Assembly (NCBI GenBank): GCA_963930775.1
Contig: OZ005697.1
Coordinates: 558,001-622,000, forward strand
DNA: 64,000 nt
Source: Cliona cf. orientalis
Taxonomy: Eukaryota > Porifera > Demospongiae > Clionaida > Clionaidae
Direction of reading: 5' to 3'
Shown: positions 1-11,002 of the stretch, one piece after another
Position numbering within the stretch: the stretch's first letter is position 1
Layout: each line of letters opens with the position of its first letter
Notes under the pieces: model-generated
Database searches by the model: none
The model's input: only the letters and a program-made list of their open reading frames with translations
Told to the model about the DNA's origin: nothing
Made by a program: the position numbers and the translations under genes

Positions 1-33
1 GAGCTTAATTAATTTTTTCCTGTGATTATTTAG

Positions 34-3000
34 GACGGCTACACACCATTGTTCCGGGCAAGTGTACACGGCCTTGTTGATCTTATGAGGATATTTCTGC
101 AGTATGGTGCCGATGTGAACCAGTACAGCTATGTAAGTGGAAGTAATATTTGAACTGTGCTATGTCCGACCACTTCATTAAGATGGTAATGTGGTAAAGG
201 TCGTCAACGCCCTTTGTGTATAAATCTGGGCTATGCAGATTATAAGCAGAATTTATGCTCATTGATTTGGAATACCGTATACTTTCTAACATAGGCGCCC
301 CTAATAAACAATAATAATTACAGATCGCACAGGCAGAACCGAAAAATTCACGAGTAGGTCAAAGGGTGCCTAAATAGGGAGGTGCCTAAGAGCTGCAATT
401 AGAACAGTTCTGGAAGACTTGCCAAAGCACAAACGCTATAACTAACCAGTACTATTTAGTGGCTGTGAATATGATAGTGGCGAATAAAACAAAAATATGG
501 TTGTAGCTAGTTTCAGTTCTTTTTGGAAATTTCACTCTGATCACTGAATCATGTTCGAGCCTGAGTTGCCATCAGAAAGATCTCTAACTCCAGAAAGACA
601 TCATAGCAGTAGATAAGTGCCCATAAAAATGTAAGAGATAGCTTAGTTTGAAATCTAAACTACTATATAGCTTGATAGATCAATCGATGGTATGGTATGG
701 TACCGCTGTATTGCGATATTGCATGTGGTAATACGTTCCAATTAAATACATGTAGGCACCTTAAATTGGAACCGAAAAATTGCGCAGGTCTCCAAGGGCG
801 CCTAAATTAGGGTGGCGCCTATATTAGAATATATACGGTATTACATCAATAATTACTGTTGGTATTATAGTTAGATATTAATTTTGTTTATTGTAGTACT
901 ATTACGCATGTAGATGGGACGGTTGCCACTCTACGTTGCCTCTGGAAATAAAACAACAGCAGCTGTGAAACTTTTATTAGAATACGGTGCAGATGTCAAT
1001 CTTCCCATCAAGGTATGAATTATAGATTTAGTGATAATAATAACATACTGGTTGGTACCTTTTTGTGCCTGTGGGTAGGGTTTGTGTCGATAATGCCAGA
1101 TTATACTTGTGATCCATGGGGCAATAATGGTTGACTATATACCAGAATCTGGTTCCTGGTTTAACTTATTGCTTGTATGCTTGTACATAACTCATCCAAA
1201 ATTTAATATTACTATAGGCTGGTGTGTCACCCCTGTATGTTGCAAGCCAAAAAGGATGCCTTCAAATTGTACAACTTTTGATTGAGTATGGTGCGTTAGT
1301 GAACCAAGCTAGCACGGTAAGCTGTATCAATAAGAGGGTATCAGTGATAGGACCTATAGCAGAACACTTACCGGTAGCTAACTTCCATCCCTATATCTAA
1401 TTCTACCAACTATTATTTTTGCAGAGTGGACAGCCTGAGGGTGTTACAGCTTTAATAGTCGCATGTTTTAAAGGGTATTCAGATATAGCTAGGATTTTGC
1501 TCGATCAAGGTGCAACGATTGACTACAAAAACTGGGTAAGGTCGCTAGCTGTACATGTAAGATACTATCAAAATTTAATCATGAGTATCAAACCATATTA
1601 TTAGGAAGGGAGATCGGCTCTATTCTATGCATGCTTTAATGATCAAGCAGAGGCAGTGAAACTGCTACTGGAGTATGGAGCTAATGCTGTAAATCATTTT
1701 ACACAATGAAAGATTCAAGAGTAGACTCTAGTACTTAATATAATTCTGATTGTCTTGAAGGATGCATCATCCCTATATATTGCGAGCAAGCTTGGTTTTG
1801 TAGAAATTGTGAAACTTTTGGTGGACCATGGTGCTCAAGTGAATGACCCTTATGAAGTAAAATGGAGCTAAAATTAAATGGTGTCATTGTTTAATTCTTG
1901 TGCCTATTATAATAATATTTTTAATTAGCTTGATGTTGGAATCCATACAACTGCACTTCACACTGCGTGTCTCAATGGTCATTCCCAAGTAGCTAAGCTG
2001 TTAATTGAGAGTGGAGCAATGATAAATGCACAGGCGGAGGTCAGCTTCAATAATATTATTTATTATTATTTTTAATAGTCATCATAAACATTTTTAGGAC
2101 GGCTATGCACCGTTGCACTTGGCTTGCACAAACAGACATTCACAGGTCATCGATATTCTTCTGAGTGCTGGAGCTATGCCAGATATTGTGCAGAATGTAA
2201 CAAGAACATAAAATTAATAATTAAAATTAATAAACCTCAATCACTATTATTTTTGGACTTGCATAGGACGGATTAACCAGTCTTATGTTGGTAGCTGATA
2301 AAGAAGACTCTGCTGATACAGTAGCAGCTCTTCTTACAGCAAAAGCTGATCTAAACATGAAATACGGGGTATATATAATATATTGTATTAGCGTATTTTG
2401 AAGTCTTATCTTGATATTATAGGTGAACAAAAAGACAGCTCTTTGGTATGCAGCTTCAGTGGGTAATGTAAACGTTGTTGAGATTCTGTTGGAAAATGGC
2501 GTAATAATGGATGATAGAGATGAGGTAGAAAAAAATTTACATTGCACAGTGGTAGTAATTTATATTATTATGTACCCTATAATATTATAGACTGGGCTGA
2601 CTCCGTATGATATTGCTAGCATAAACTCTCACCCTGATGTATGCTACTTACTAGAGCAATATGGATATCAGGTTAGTATATATATACCAGCAGCTATTCG
2701 TGTAAATTTTATGCCCTGCTATTGTTGGGGGGGGGGGGGGGTATTCATATTCCATAAGGGCTACTGGAATGAAAATGTTAAAACTGAATAATATTATTAT
2801 TGATTTTTATCCTTTAAAAATGTTGCAGCCTCATCATTCCAGTCTTTCTGGTGCAAGTGGTAGCAGCAGTGTAACAGTTCTGCCTTCTCCTCCTCAGCAG
2901 CCAAGACCTCAACGCCGTGATGAAATCACAAGTTTGGAGACTTTCAGAGCCATCTTGGAGCGTGGGTCTAGTCAGTCTCAGGACGATGCCTCTCTAAAGC

Positions 3001-3044
3001 ATCAAACAAGTCAAACATATGAAAAAAGTGAAGAAAACTTATGA
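34..3044 (+). CDS. Gene A: ankyrin-repeat protein, 3' part of a Death-helical-ankyrin gene (5' end outside window)
   Basis: Twelve exons are visible: 34-132, 914-1012, 1218-1316, 1425-1535, 1605-1688, 1761-1856, 1929-2039, 2098-2196, 2267-2368, 2423-2524, 2591-2671 and 2829-3044 (stop TGA). Each of the first eleven encodes one ankyrin repeat of 27-37 residues, shown by cores such as TPLHLA/ALHTAC, a VxxLL helix and a GA turn. All are phase 0-0. The last exon is a Ser/Gln/Pro-rich tail containing RRDEITSLETFRAILE, shared with genes B and C. The neighbouring paralogs begin with a Death domain, so this gene almost certainly does too, upstream of the window. Ankyrin arrays bind proteins; with a Death domain the likely role is a cytoplasmic signalling adaptor, possibly immune or apoptotic (inference). 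An intron at 1013-1217 holds a decayed ankyrin exon. Confidence 0.85.
271..842. mobile_element. MITE-like element in gene A intron, termini AATACCGTAT.../...ATACGGTATT
   Basis: This lies in the 781-bp intron 133-913. The left end (AATACCGTATACTTTCTAA, then a TAGGCGCC block) is matched in inverse orientation by the right end near 815-842 (GGCGCCTATATTAGAAT, then ATACGGTATT). The left arm is repeated in part inside, around 330-400 and 770-810 (ACCGAAAAATT, then a GTGCC/GCGCC block), so the element may be nested or rearranged. It has no coding capacity. It shares the ACCGTA terminus with other elements in the window. Confidence 0.7.
1056..1152 (+). pseudogene. Decayed ankyrin exon inside a gene A intron
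   Basis: The segment aligns base by base with the intact gene C ankyrin exon at 8774-8878. The shared landmarks are the CTTTTTGTGCCTGTG region, then GCCAGATTATACTTGTGATC, CATGGGGCA and finally ACCAGAATCTG. Small indels break the frame, and the 3' splice site is not evident. It sits in the same ordinal slot, between the MGRLPLYVAS-type exon and the AGVSPLYVAS-type exon. It therefore looks like an ankyrin exon lost from the mRNA but still recognisable in the intron. Confidence 0.65.
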
Positions 3045-3154
3045 TATAAACGTGCAGTATAATACACGCATTGAGATTGTGTTAATTTTAAATTTGTGGT
3101 AATCGTGAAAAATATTATACTGAAAATCGCCTCACGATCACAACTCACCCTATA

Positions 3155-3266
3155 TAGCCTAGTCTCGTGCCCACGTACGTGAAAGGGGGCGGGGCACGAG
3201 ACTGACTTACCCAGGCCCTTCCTCCCCCACCTCTTCATGCTCTCGAAGGGCCTGGGTACGAGGCTA
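3155..3266. repeat. Double-hairpin palindromic insertion just upstream of gene B
   Basis: The outer ends are TAGCCTAGTCTCGTGCCC and GGGCCTGGGTACGAGGCTA. Two perfect inner stems are visible: AGTCTCGTGCCC/GGGCACGAGACT and CCCAGGCCCTTC/GAAGGGCCTGGG. The segment ends 11 bp before the gene B start codon. It is absent from the matching place upstream of gene C. Similar TAGCCTCGT/CCCAGGCC palindromes occur at 40324-40372 and, in part, at 44811-44868, so it is probably a small dispersed foldback element. Confidence 0.7.
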
Positions 3267-3277
3267 CGAACATAAAA

Positions 3278-5703
3278 ATGTCTGATCGCCTGAAAGACTT
3301 GGAACTAGAGCTCCGTGACGTTATCGTAGCGCTCAAGGACGTAGCCGGCACGCAATGGTACGATCTGGGGCTCCAGTTACGACTGTCGCCTTCCATCCTG
3401 GACACGATAGCCGCCGACCATCAAACTACCGACGATTGTAAGCGAGTGATGTTGAGAAAATGGCTCCAGAGCGACCCAGAGGCCAGCTGGGAGAGATTGG
3501 CAGCCGCGCTGACTCTCACGGGACATAAGACGGCCGCTGCTGTTATCAGAAGCCAGTTTTCGCTTGTTCTCTCTCCAAAAGATGAGCTCAATACTACGAA
3601 GGATGAAAAAATACGTAAGTAGCTATAGCTAGACTCCATTGAAGATGAACTTGAATTGAAATAGAAATTTTTTGCTTTACAGGCCTAATGTTGACGAGAA
3701 AGAATTTAAATAAAATTAAGGGACAGTTTTCCTCCCTCCTACTGAAGGTGCAGTCTGCTTTGAAACTCCACCAAGTCAGCGTCGATAGTGTGCGTAATTT
3801 TCTCGTCCACTATTTCCGGCGGAGCGATTGGATCCATGATCCTTCAAATCTTGATGACCTATTCACCGCTTTGTCAGTTGCTAAGCTCTGGAATTACGAC
3901 CACTATGGTGATCTGGAAGTAGTTATAGAGCACTTTCTCCCTGACGACTCCAAAGTGAAGAAGTTTGTTTCCGACTACAAAAGTCAGCTCACTGGCTTCT
4001 ATACTACCACGAGGATAGCTGACTTCATAAAGCTGACTGATTTTGAAGAGAGCGAGCAAGATCCTGAGAAGCCATTGCCGACCGACAGCTTCACTTTGAA
4101 GGATTATCGGAAACTGAAGCTAAGACTGAAAATCGATCGAAAAGTGTCTGCGGTAACACTCTCCTATGTGGATGAGCTCTGGAGGTCCCTTGCGGAGGAG
4201 TTCGATCTTCCCTCCCTGACAGCTGTCATCCACAGCATCATAGAGGGAAGTCTGGTGGTCACGTGGCTAGTGCTACCCCATATTGCGGAGAAAATCATTG
4301 CCAGTTCTTCTAAGGCTACCAAGTTCTTTCGTCGCCTGGGGATAGTCGAGCTGGCGATCAATGAATGTATTATCTATGATGCAGAACTGATGGTGAGTAC
4401 ATGACATTGTATGTAAAGATAATGGAATAATATTATACTGGTCTCTTTCTGTGCCTGTGGGTATAGGGTTAATTGTGTCAATATTGCCAGATTACTTGTG
4501 ATCCATGGGGCAGACTACCAGAATCTGTTAATAACAAGGAGTTCCTGGATAATATTGTTGTATATTCATAACTCATTCAAAATTTAATGTTACTGTAGGA
4601 TGGTGTGTCACCCCTGTATGTTGCAAGTGAAAACGGACATCTTCAAATTGTACAACTTTTGATCAAGTATGGTGCGCTAGTGAACCAAGCTAACACTGTA
4701 AGCTGTGTCAACAAGAGGGTGTCAATAATAGGACCTATAGCAAAATGCCATCCCTGTAGTATATAGCTAGAGAGTTTGGATCCACTATTGTCTATCATCA
4801 GCTTCTATTATTTTTGTAGAGTGAACAGGGTGATACGGCTTTAATAGTCGCATGTTATCATGGACATTCTGATATAGCTAGGATTTTGCTTGATCATGGC
4901 GCAATGATCGACTACAAAAACTGGGTAAGGTCAATTTAAGTAGCTAGCTAGCTGTATCAATTATGGATATTATACTATGATTATTATTGACCATAATTAT
5001 ATAGGAAGGGAGATCGGCTCTATTCTTTGCATGCTGTAATGATCTAGCAGAGACTGTGAAACTGCTATTGGAGTATGGAGCTAATGCCGTAAGTCACTTG
5101 TCAGATTCAAGAGTAGACCAACTGAGTATAACTCTGATTGACTTGCACTGAAGGATGCATCATCCCTATTTATTGCAAGCCAGCTTGGTTTTGCAGAAAT
5201 TGTGAAACTTTTGGTGGACCATGGTGCTCAAGTGAATGACCCTTATGAAGTAAATTCATGGAGCTAAAATTAAATGGTGTCATTGTTTAATTGTTTGTGC
5301 CTACACTATAGCTTGAAGTTGGAATCCAAACAACTGCACTTCACACTGCGTGTCTCAACGGTCATTCCCAAGTAGCCAAGCTACTGATTGAGAGTGGAGC
5401 AATGATAAATGCACAGACAGAGGTCAGCTTCAATAATATTTATTATTATTTTTAATAGTCATCATTGTAAAAACCTTTTTAGGATGGCTATACACCATTG
5501 CACTTCGCCTGCACAAACAGACATTCACAGGTCGTCAATATTCTTCTGAGTGCTGGAGCTATACCAGATACCGGTATTGTGCAGAATGTAACAGCTATAT
5601 AAAATTAATAATTATTAAGTAGACCTCAATAACTATTAATTTTGAACTTGCATAGGATGGATTCACTAGTCTTTTGTTGGTAGCTAATAAAGAAGACTGC
5701 TGA
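3278..5703 (+). CDS. Gene B: Death domain - helical domain - ankyrin protein, truncated by a premature stop
   Basis: Exons: 3278-3614, 3683-4392, 4599-4697, 4820-4924, 5005-5088, 5154-5249, 5312-5422, 5483-5587 and 5656-5703. Exon 1 encodes a Death domain (about residues 12-95; WYDLGLQLRLSPSILDTIA, a LRKWL motif, SWERLAAAL). Exon 2 encodes a 236-residue all-helical domain in two parts: a first half with SAKLWNYDHY/SVAKLWNYDHY and LTGFYTTTRIADFI motifs, and a second half with DELWRSLAEEFDLPSLTAVI and VTWLVLPHIAEKII. Ankyrin repeats follow. In the exon at 5656 a 2-bp loss relative to gene A gives KEDC then TGA (5701-5703), so the product would be about 564 aa. The gene also lacks the linker exon and first ankyrin exons found in C. 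The start ATG (AAAATGTCT) matches genes C and D. The 5' half shows no disabling change, so a shortened adaptor may still be made. Confidence 0.75.
4442..4528 (+). pseudogene. Decayed ankyrin exon inside gene B intron 2
   Basis: This is the same decayed exon as at 1056-1152, with the landmarks CTTTCTGTGCCTGTG, ATTGCCAGATTACTTGTGATC, CATGGGGCAG and ACCAGAATCTG. The intact counterpart is the gene C exon 8774-8878. In gene B it follows directly after the helical-domain exon, so the intervening linker and ankyrin exons were deleted. The left breakpoint lies in intron sequence between 4393 and 4442. Confidence 0.65.
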
Positions 5704-6433
5704 TACAGTAGCAGCTCTTCTGGCAGCAAGAGCTGATCCAAACATCAAATATTTGGTAATGTGATACATGTATTAGTGTATTAACATTAAATTTTTTGGT
5801 CTTGTCTTGATATTATAGGAGAATGATAAGACTGCTCTTTGGTATGCAGCTTCAGCGGGTAATGTAAGTGTTGAGATTCTGTTGGAAAATGGTGCAATAA
5901 TGGACGATAGAGATGAGGACGGTAGAAAAAAAATTTACATTTACAGTGGTAATAATTTATAATTATGTTATGTATACCCTTTCATCCCCTATATATAGAC
6001 TGGGCTGACTCCGTATGATATTGCTAGCATAAACTCTCACCCTGATGTATGCTGCTTACTGGAGCAATATGGATATCAGGTTAGTATACAATACCAGCAA
6101 CTATTTGTAAATTTTATGCAAGAAATCCTTCCTATTGTTTGAACTTGGGGGATGTTGATATTCTCTACAGGGCCACTGGAATGGATTCATGGAAATCATG
6201 ATTCAATACTAAATCTAATAATGAATATTGGTTTTCATCCTTAAAATATTGCAGCCTCATCATTCCAGTCTTTCCAGTGCAAGTGGCAGCAGCAGTGTTC
6301 AGCAGCCAAGACCTCAACACCGTGATGAAATCACAAGTTTGGAGACTTTCAGAGCCATCTTGGAGTGTGGATCTAGTCATGCAGTCTCAGGACAATGCTT
6401 CTCTAAAGCATCAAACAAGTCATAATAATTATG
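5704..6433 (+). pseudogene. Gene B: out-of-frame remains of the last ankyrin exons and tail
   Basis: Exon homologues are present at about 5704-5757, 5821-5920, 5999-6079 and 6253-6425. Besides the 2-bp deletion at 5698-5701, a 4-bp insertion (GACG) precedes the donor near 5918, where gene A reads GATGAG then GTAGAA. A 4-bp insertion in the tail exon (AGTCATGCAGTCTC versus AGTCAGTCTC in gene A, near 6377) shifts the final frame. Three independent frame changes in about 700 bp, against none in genes A and C, indicate decay of the gene's 3' end. Confidence 0.7.
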
Positions 6434-6668
6434 TCTGAAGAAAGTGAAGAAAACTTATGATATAAAAGATACACGCATTGATATTAATTTTTTGTGGTAA
6501 TCGCGAAAATATTACGCAAAATTAATTATTGGAATAGTCGCAGCGCTGTTGGATTTGTGTATATGGTGTAATTCATTGTGTGCACGGCATGGCATTTCCT
6601 GTGGGTGGGTGGGTGGGGATTTACCACCGTCCGAGTCGTGGAAGAATTGGGGTGTGTGAGGACAAAAA

Positions 6669-9600
6669 ATGTCTGATCGCCTGAAAGACTTGGAACTAGA
6701 GCTCCGTGACGTTATCGTAGCGCTCAAGGACGTAGCCGGCACGCAATGGTACGATCTGGGGCTCCAGTTAAGACTGTCGCCTTCCATCCTCGACACGATA
6801 GCAGCCGATCATCAAACTGTCGACGATTGTAAGCGAGTGATGTTGAGAAAATGGCTCCAGAGCGATCCAGAGGCCAGCTGGGAGAGATTGGCAGCCGCGC
6901 TGACTCTCACGGGACATAAGACGGCCGCTGCTGTTATTAGAAGCCAGTTTTCGCTTGTTACCTCGGCGAAAGACGGCACACGGGAGGATGAAAAAATACG
7001 TAAGTACAATAATATTGTTTAATATTATAGCTTGAAGATGAAAATTGAAATTGAAAGTTGAAAGTTTTTGCTTTATAGGCCTAATATTGACGAGAAAGAA
7101 TTTGAATAAGATTAAGGGGCAGTTTTCCTCCCTCTTGCTCAAAGTGCAGTCTGCTTTGAAATCCCGCCAAGTCAGCGTTGATGATGTACATGGTTTCTTT
7201 GTCCACTATTTCTTGCGAAATGATTGGATCCATGACCCTCCGAACCTTAATGCGGTCTTTCTTGCTGTATCGAGCGCCAAGCTGTGGAATTACGATCACT
7301 ACGACCCCCTGGAAGAAATCACGAAACAGTTCCTCGTTAACGATGCTGATGTGAAGAAGTCCGTTTCCGAGTATAAGAGTCAGCTCACTGGCTTCTATAC
7401 TACCACGAGGATAGCTGACTTCATCAAACTGACTGATTTTGAAGAAAGTGAGCAAGACCCTGAGAAGCCATTGCCTACCGACAGCTTCACTTTGAAGGAT
7501 TATCGGAAGCTAAAGCTAAAACTGAAAATCGATCGAAAAGTGTCTGCAGTCACACTCTCATACGTGGATGAGCTCTGGAGGTCCCTTGCGGAGGAGTTCG
7601 ATCTTCCCTCCCTGACAGCTGTCATCCACAGCATCATAGAGGGAAGCCTGGTGGTCACGTGGCTAGTGCTACCCCATGTTGCAGAGAAAATCATTGCCAA
7701 TTCATCTAAGGCTACCAAATTCTTTCATCACCTGGGAATAGTCGAGCTGGCGATCAATGAATGTATTATCTATGATGCAGAGCAGATGGTGAGTACATGT
7801 ATATAATGTAGTATGTGGAAAATAAAACGTAATTTTTACAATCTTTTCAGGTTGTATTTGAAAGAGAGCTGTTTTCAATTTGTGATGGACTCCCTTGTGC
7901 ATCTAGAATTGATCAACTACTAAGTTATGGGGTTGATCTAGACATTTTAGATGATGTATGTTCTTTAATTATACTTTTATTATCAGCATTATTGGGCACT
8001 AAAAGTAGAGGCTCCATAGCACTATTATGTTCTAAGATTGATGGGGTGAGCTCTTGAAGTGAGGGTTACATAATAATATTATAATTAATATAATAATATA
8101 AGCCCTAAGGTGTTTTGAATCAAGATCAGGTATAGAAACAATATCTAACAGTTTTATGAAACTTTGGGAACCCCTGTATATATAATATAGTAAATATTAC
8201 ATAAATATATGGTTAAATGTCTATATCTTATAATGCATATTATGTATACTGTTCATGCTTCGTTAGGATGGCTACACACCGTTACTCCGAGCGGCTATGA
8301 GGGGCTCTACCAACGTGGTGAAGATACTGCTGCATCATGGTGCCAACGTGAACCAGCATATCAATCGAGTGAGTGTAAATAGATGATAATTATTATGCAT
8401 CAGTCATCTCTGCAGCATTAAAATTTTTTCTAAAAATTGTACAGAAAGAGTATGATGATACACCATTGATGGTTGCGTGCATGAAAGGGCACATCGATAC
8501 AGCAAAAGTGTTAGTGGATCATGGAGCAATTATTGATGATTCAAATTCAGTGAAGTTTCTAAGCTTAAGTATATACAGTATATCCTATCATGATAATTAT
8601 TATAATATACTATTTAGGTGGGGCAGTCTTCCCTCTATGTGGCCTGTGCATATGAGCAAACTGCTGCTGTGAAATTTCTATTAGAACATGGGGCTGATGT
8701 CAACCTACATACCAAAGTACTATAGCTAAGTCTTTAATTATTATCACGTGAATTTAATGATTCCTCTATAAAGGATACAAGTGGCAGCACTGCCCTCTTG
8801 TGTGCTTGTTCGTATGGATGTGCCGATATTGCCAGGATTCTTTTAGATCATGGGGCAGTTGTTGACTACCAAAGTCTGGTAGGAATAATGATTCCCTGTG
8901 TATAGCTATAATTATGGCTCACCAAAGGTGCTTTTTTTAACCACATAGCAAGGTGCATCATCCCTGTATATGGCAAGCCAAGAAGGACACCTTCAGGTTG
9001 TTCAGGCGTTGCTTGAATATGGTGCATCGGTGAACTTAGTAAACAATGTAAATCACTGGTTATTCCATAATTGTATTTACCATTAAATTTAATGATTTGG
9101 TAACCTACAGGATAAACAGCGTGACACTGCATTAATTATCGCATGTCTTTATGGATATTCTGATATAGCCAAGATCCTGCTTGATCAAGGTGCAATGGTC
9201 AACTACCATAACCAGGCAAGTTTAATAATGGTTTATACTCACTGCAGTCTGTAATAATATTATGCAGATTGGAGGATTTGCTCTGTTCTATGCATGTCGT
9301 AACAATCAAGTAGAGACTGTGAAGCTATTGCTGGAATATGGAGCTGAGGTATAATAAACTACTGCTCCTGAATAATAAATTAAACGCGTACCAAGCCATA
9401 CCAAAACAATCATAAAATTTAATGATTGCACATTGCACGATTATCTTACTATAGAACGATGCATCGTGTCTATATATTGCAAGTGAAAGTGGTTTTACCA
9501 AAGTTATCAAACTTTTGCTGAAATATGGAGCTCATGATCAAGTGAACGTAATATCGAATGAAGTAAGTGCACCTAGTGTCACAAGAAATAAAATTTTCAG

Positions 9601-10887
9601 TCTTATGTCCTGTATTTAGGTTGAATTTGGCAAAACCGCACTCCATGCTGCGTGCCTCAATGGTCATTCCCAAGTAGCCAAACTACTAATTGAGAGTGGA
9701 GCAATGATAAATGCACAGACAGAGGTCAGCTTCAAGAATCTGCACGAGTAATAATAATTATTGCACCATTTTATTCACTAATTTTAGGATGGGTGCACAC
9801 CGTTGCACTTGGCTTGCGTAAACAGACAGTCAGAAGTCGTTGATATTCTTCTGAGTGTTGGAGCTATGACAGATATTGTGGATAACGTAACAAATTTACC
9901 AGATCATTATTTATTGACTTATTCCAGGCCTGTATGGTCTTATGCAGGGTGGACTCACTAGTCTCATATTGGCCGCTGATCAAGAAGACTCTACTGACAT
10001 TGTAGCAGCTCTGATTGAAGCAAAAGCTGATCCAAATATCCAGGATAGGGTATGTGTAATAGTTGCCGGTACTGTGATTTCACCATACTTTACTATGCAG
10101 CTAGGGTATATATATATAATATATATGAGACACAGTATAGAGTACATAATTGTGGTTTGTACTATATTAGCTATAATAGCTGTTTTCCTTTGAAGTTCAT
10201 CATAGTACATGTACAAATTGAAATGTGCAACTGAGGCTTCTAATTATTTTGTAATATTTTCATCACAACCTCATGCACACTACCATTGTAGAAAGCTGGT
10301 AGGACAGCACTGTTGTATGCAGCACAGCAGGGTAATACTGATGTTGTTGAGAAACTCTTGCAAAGTGGTGCAAGAATGGATATCAAAGACAAGGTATATT
10401 AATAATAATTATATCATGACCATAATAATCTGTGCCTGCACTGTAATAATGTACCCTTCTGTCCTGTAGACTGGGCTAACTGCCTATGATGTTGCTAGTA
10501 TATGCTCACACCCTACTGTATGTTACTTATTGGAGCAATACGGATATCAGGTTAACCTCTATAATAATAGTACACTACTTGAAGACTATATAATAGCTAA
10601 TACGATAGACTTCTTGAGCTCTCCTCCTGTTTCTGAAAATCCTGGCCAAAATATTGATTTTTCACGGTTCTTTAAAAATGCAGCCTCATCATTCTCATCG
10701 TTCTGGTGCGAGCAGTAGTAGAAGTGCTTCTCAGCAGCCAAGACGTCAACGCCGTGATGAAATCACAAGTTTGGAGACTTTCAGAGCCATCTTGGAGCAT
10801 GGGTCTAGTCAGTCTCAGGATGATGCTTCTCTAAAGCATCAAACAAGTCAGATGCCTGAAGAAAGTGAAGAAAACTATGATCTATAG
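6669..10887 (+). CDS. Gene C: complete Death domain - helical domain - ankyrin protein
   Basis: Seventeen exons: 6669-6999 (Death domain), 7079-7788 (helical domain), 7851-7955, 8267-8368, 8445-8549, 8618-8716, 8774-8878, 8949-9047, 9111-9215, 9268-9348, 9455-9562, 9620-9724, 9788-9886, 9948-10049, 10292-10393, 10470-10550 and 10684-10887. The product is about 880 aa. Exon 7851-7955 is a linker (FERELFSICD, then LLSYGVDLDILDD). Thirteen ankyrin exons, all phase 0, follow and then the RRDEITSLETF tail. The Death domain differs from gene B by only a few residues. The intron after 9215 has a GC donor (CAG then GCAAGT). There is no signal peptide or membrane span. A cytoplasmic adaptor with a Death homotypic interaction module and an ankyrin recognition array is likely (inference). 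Confidence 0.88.
7956..8266 (+). other. Gene C intron over 300 bp
   Basis: A/T-rich intron with many AATATTAT strings. I see no further exon, inverted-repeat element or RNA gene in it. Confidence 0.6.
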
Positions 10888-11002
10888 TTCTATGTAGACT
10901 GTTGTATTGTACAAAAATCGCAAAGTATTTCCATTAATTATTGCGCAATTTTTTTAATACTGGGAATAGGTAAGGATCGTCGATTTGTTGTACGGTCGAC
11001 GC

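Noticed and set aside
10052..10234. Hydrophobic ORFs in gene C intron
   Set aside because: A/T-rich intron translations that run across splice sites; no conserved pattern.
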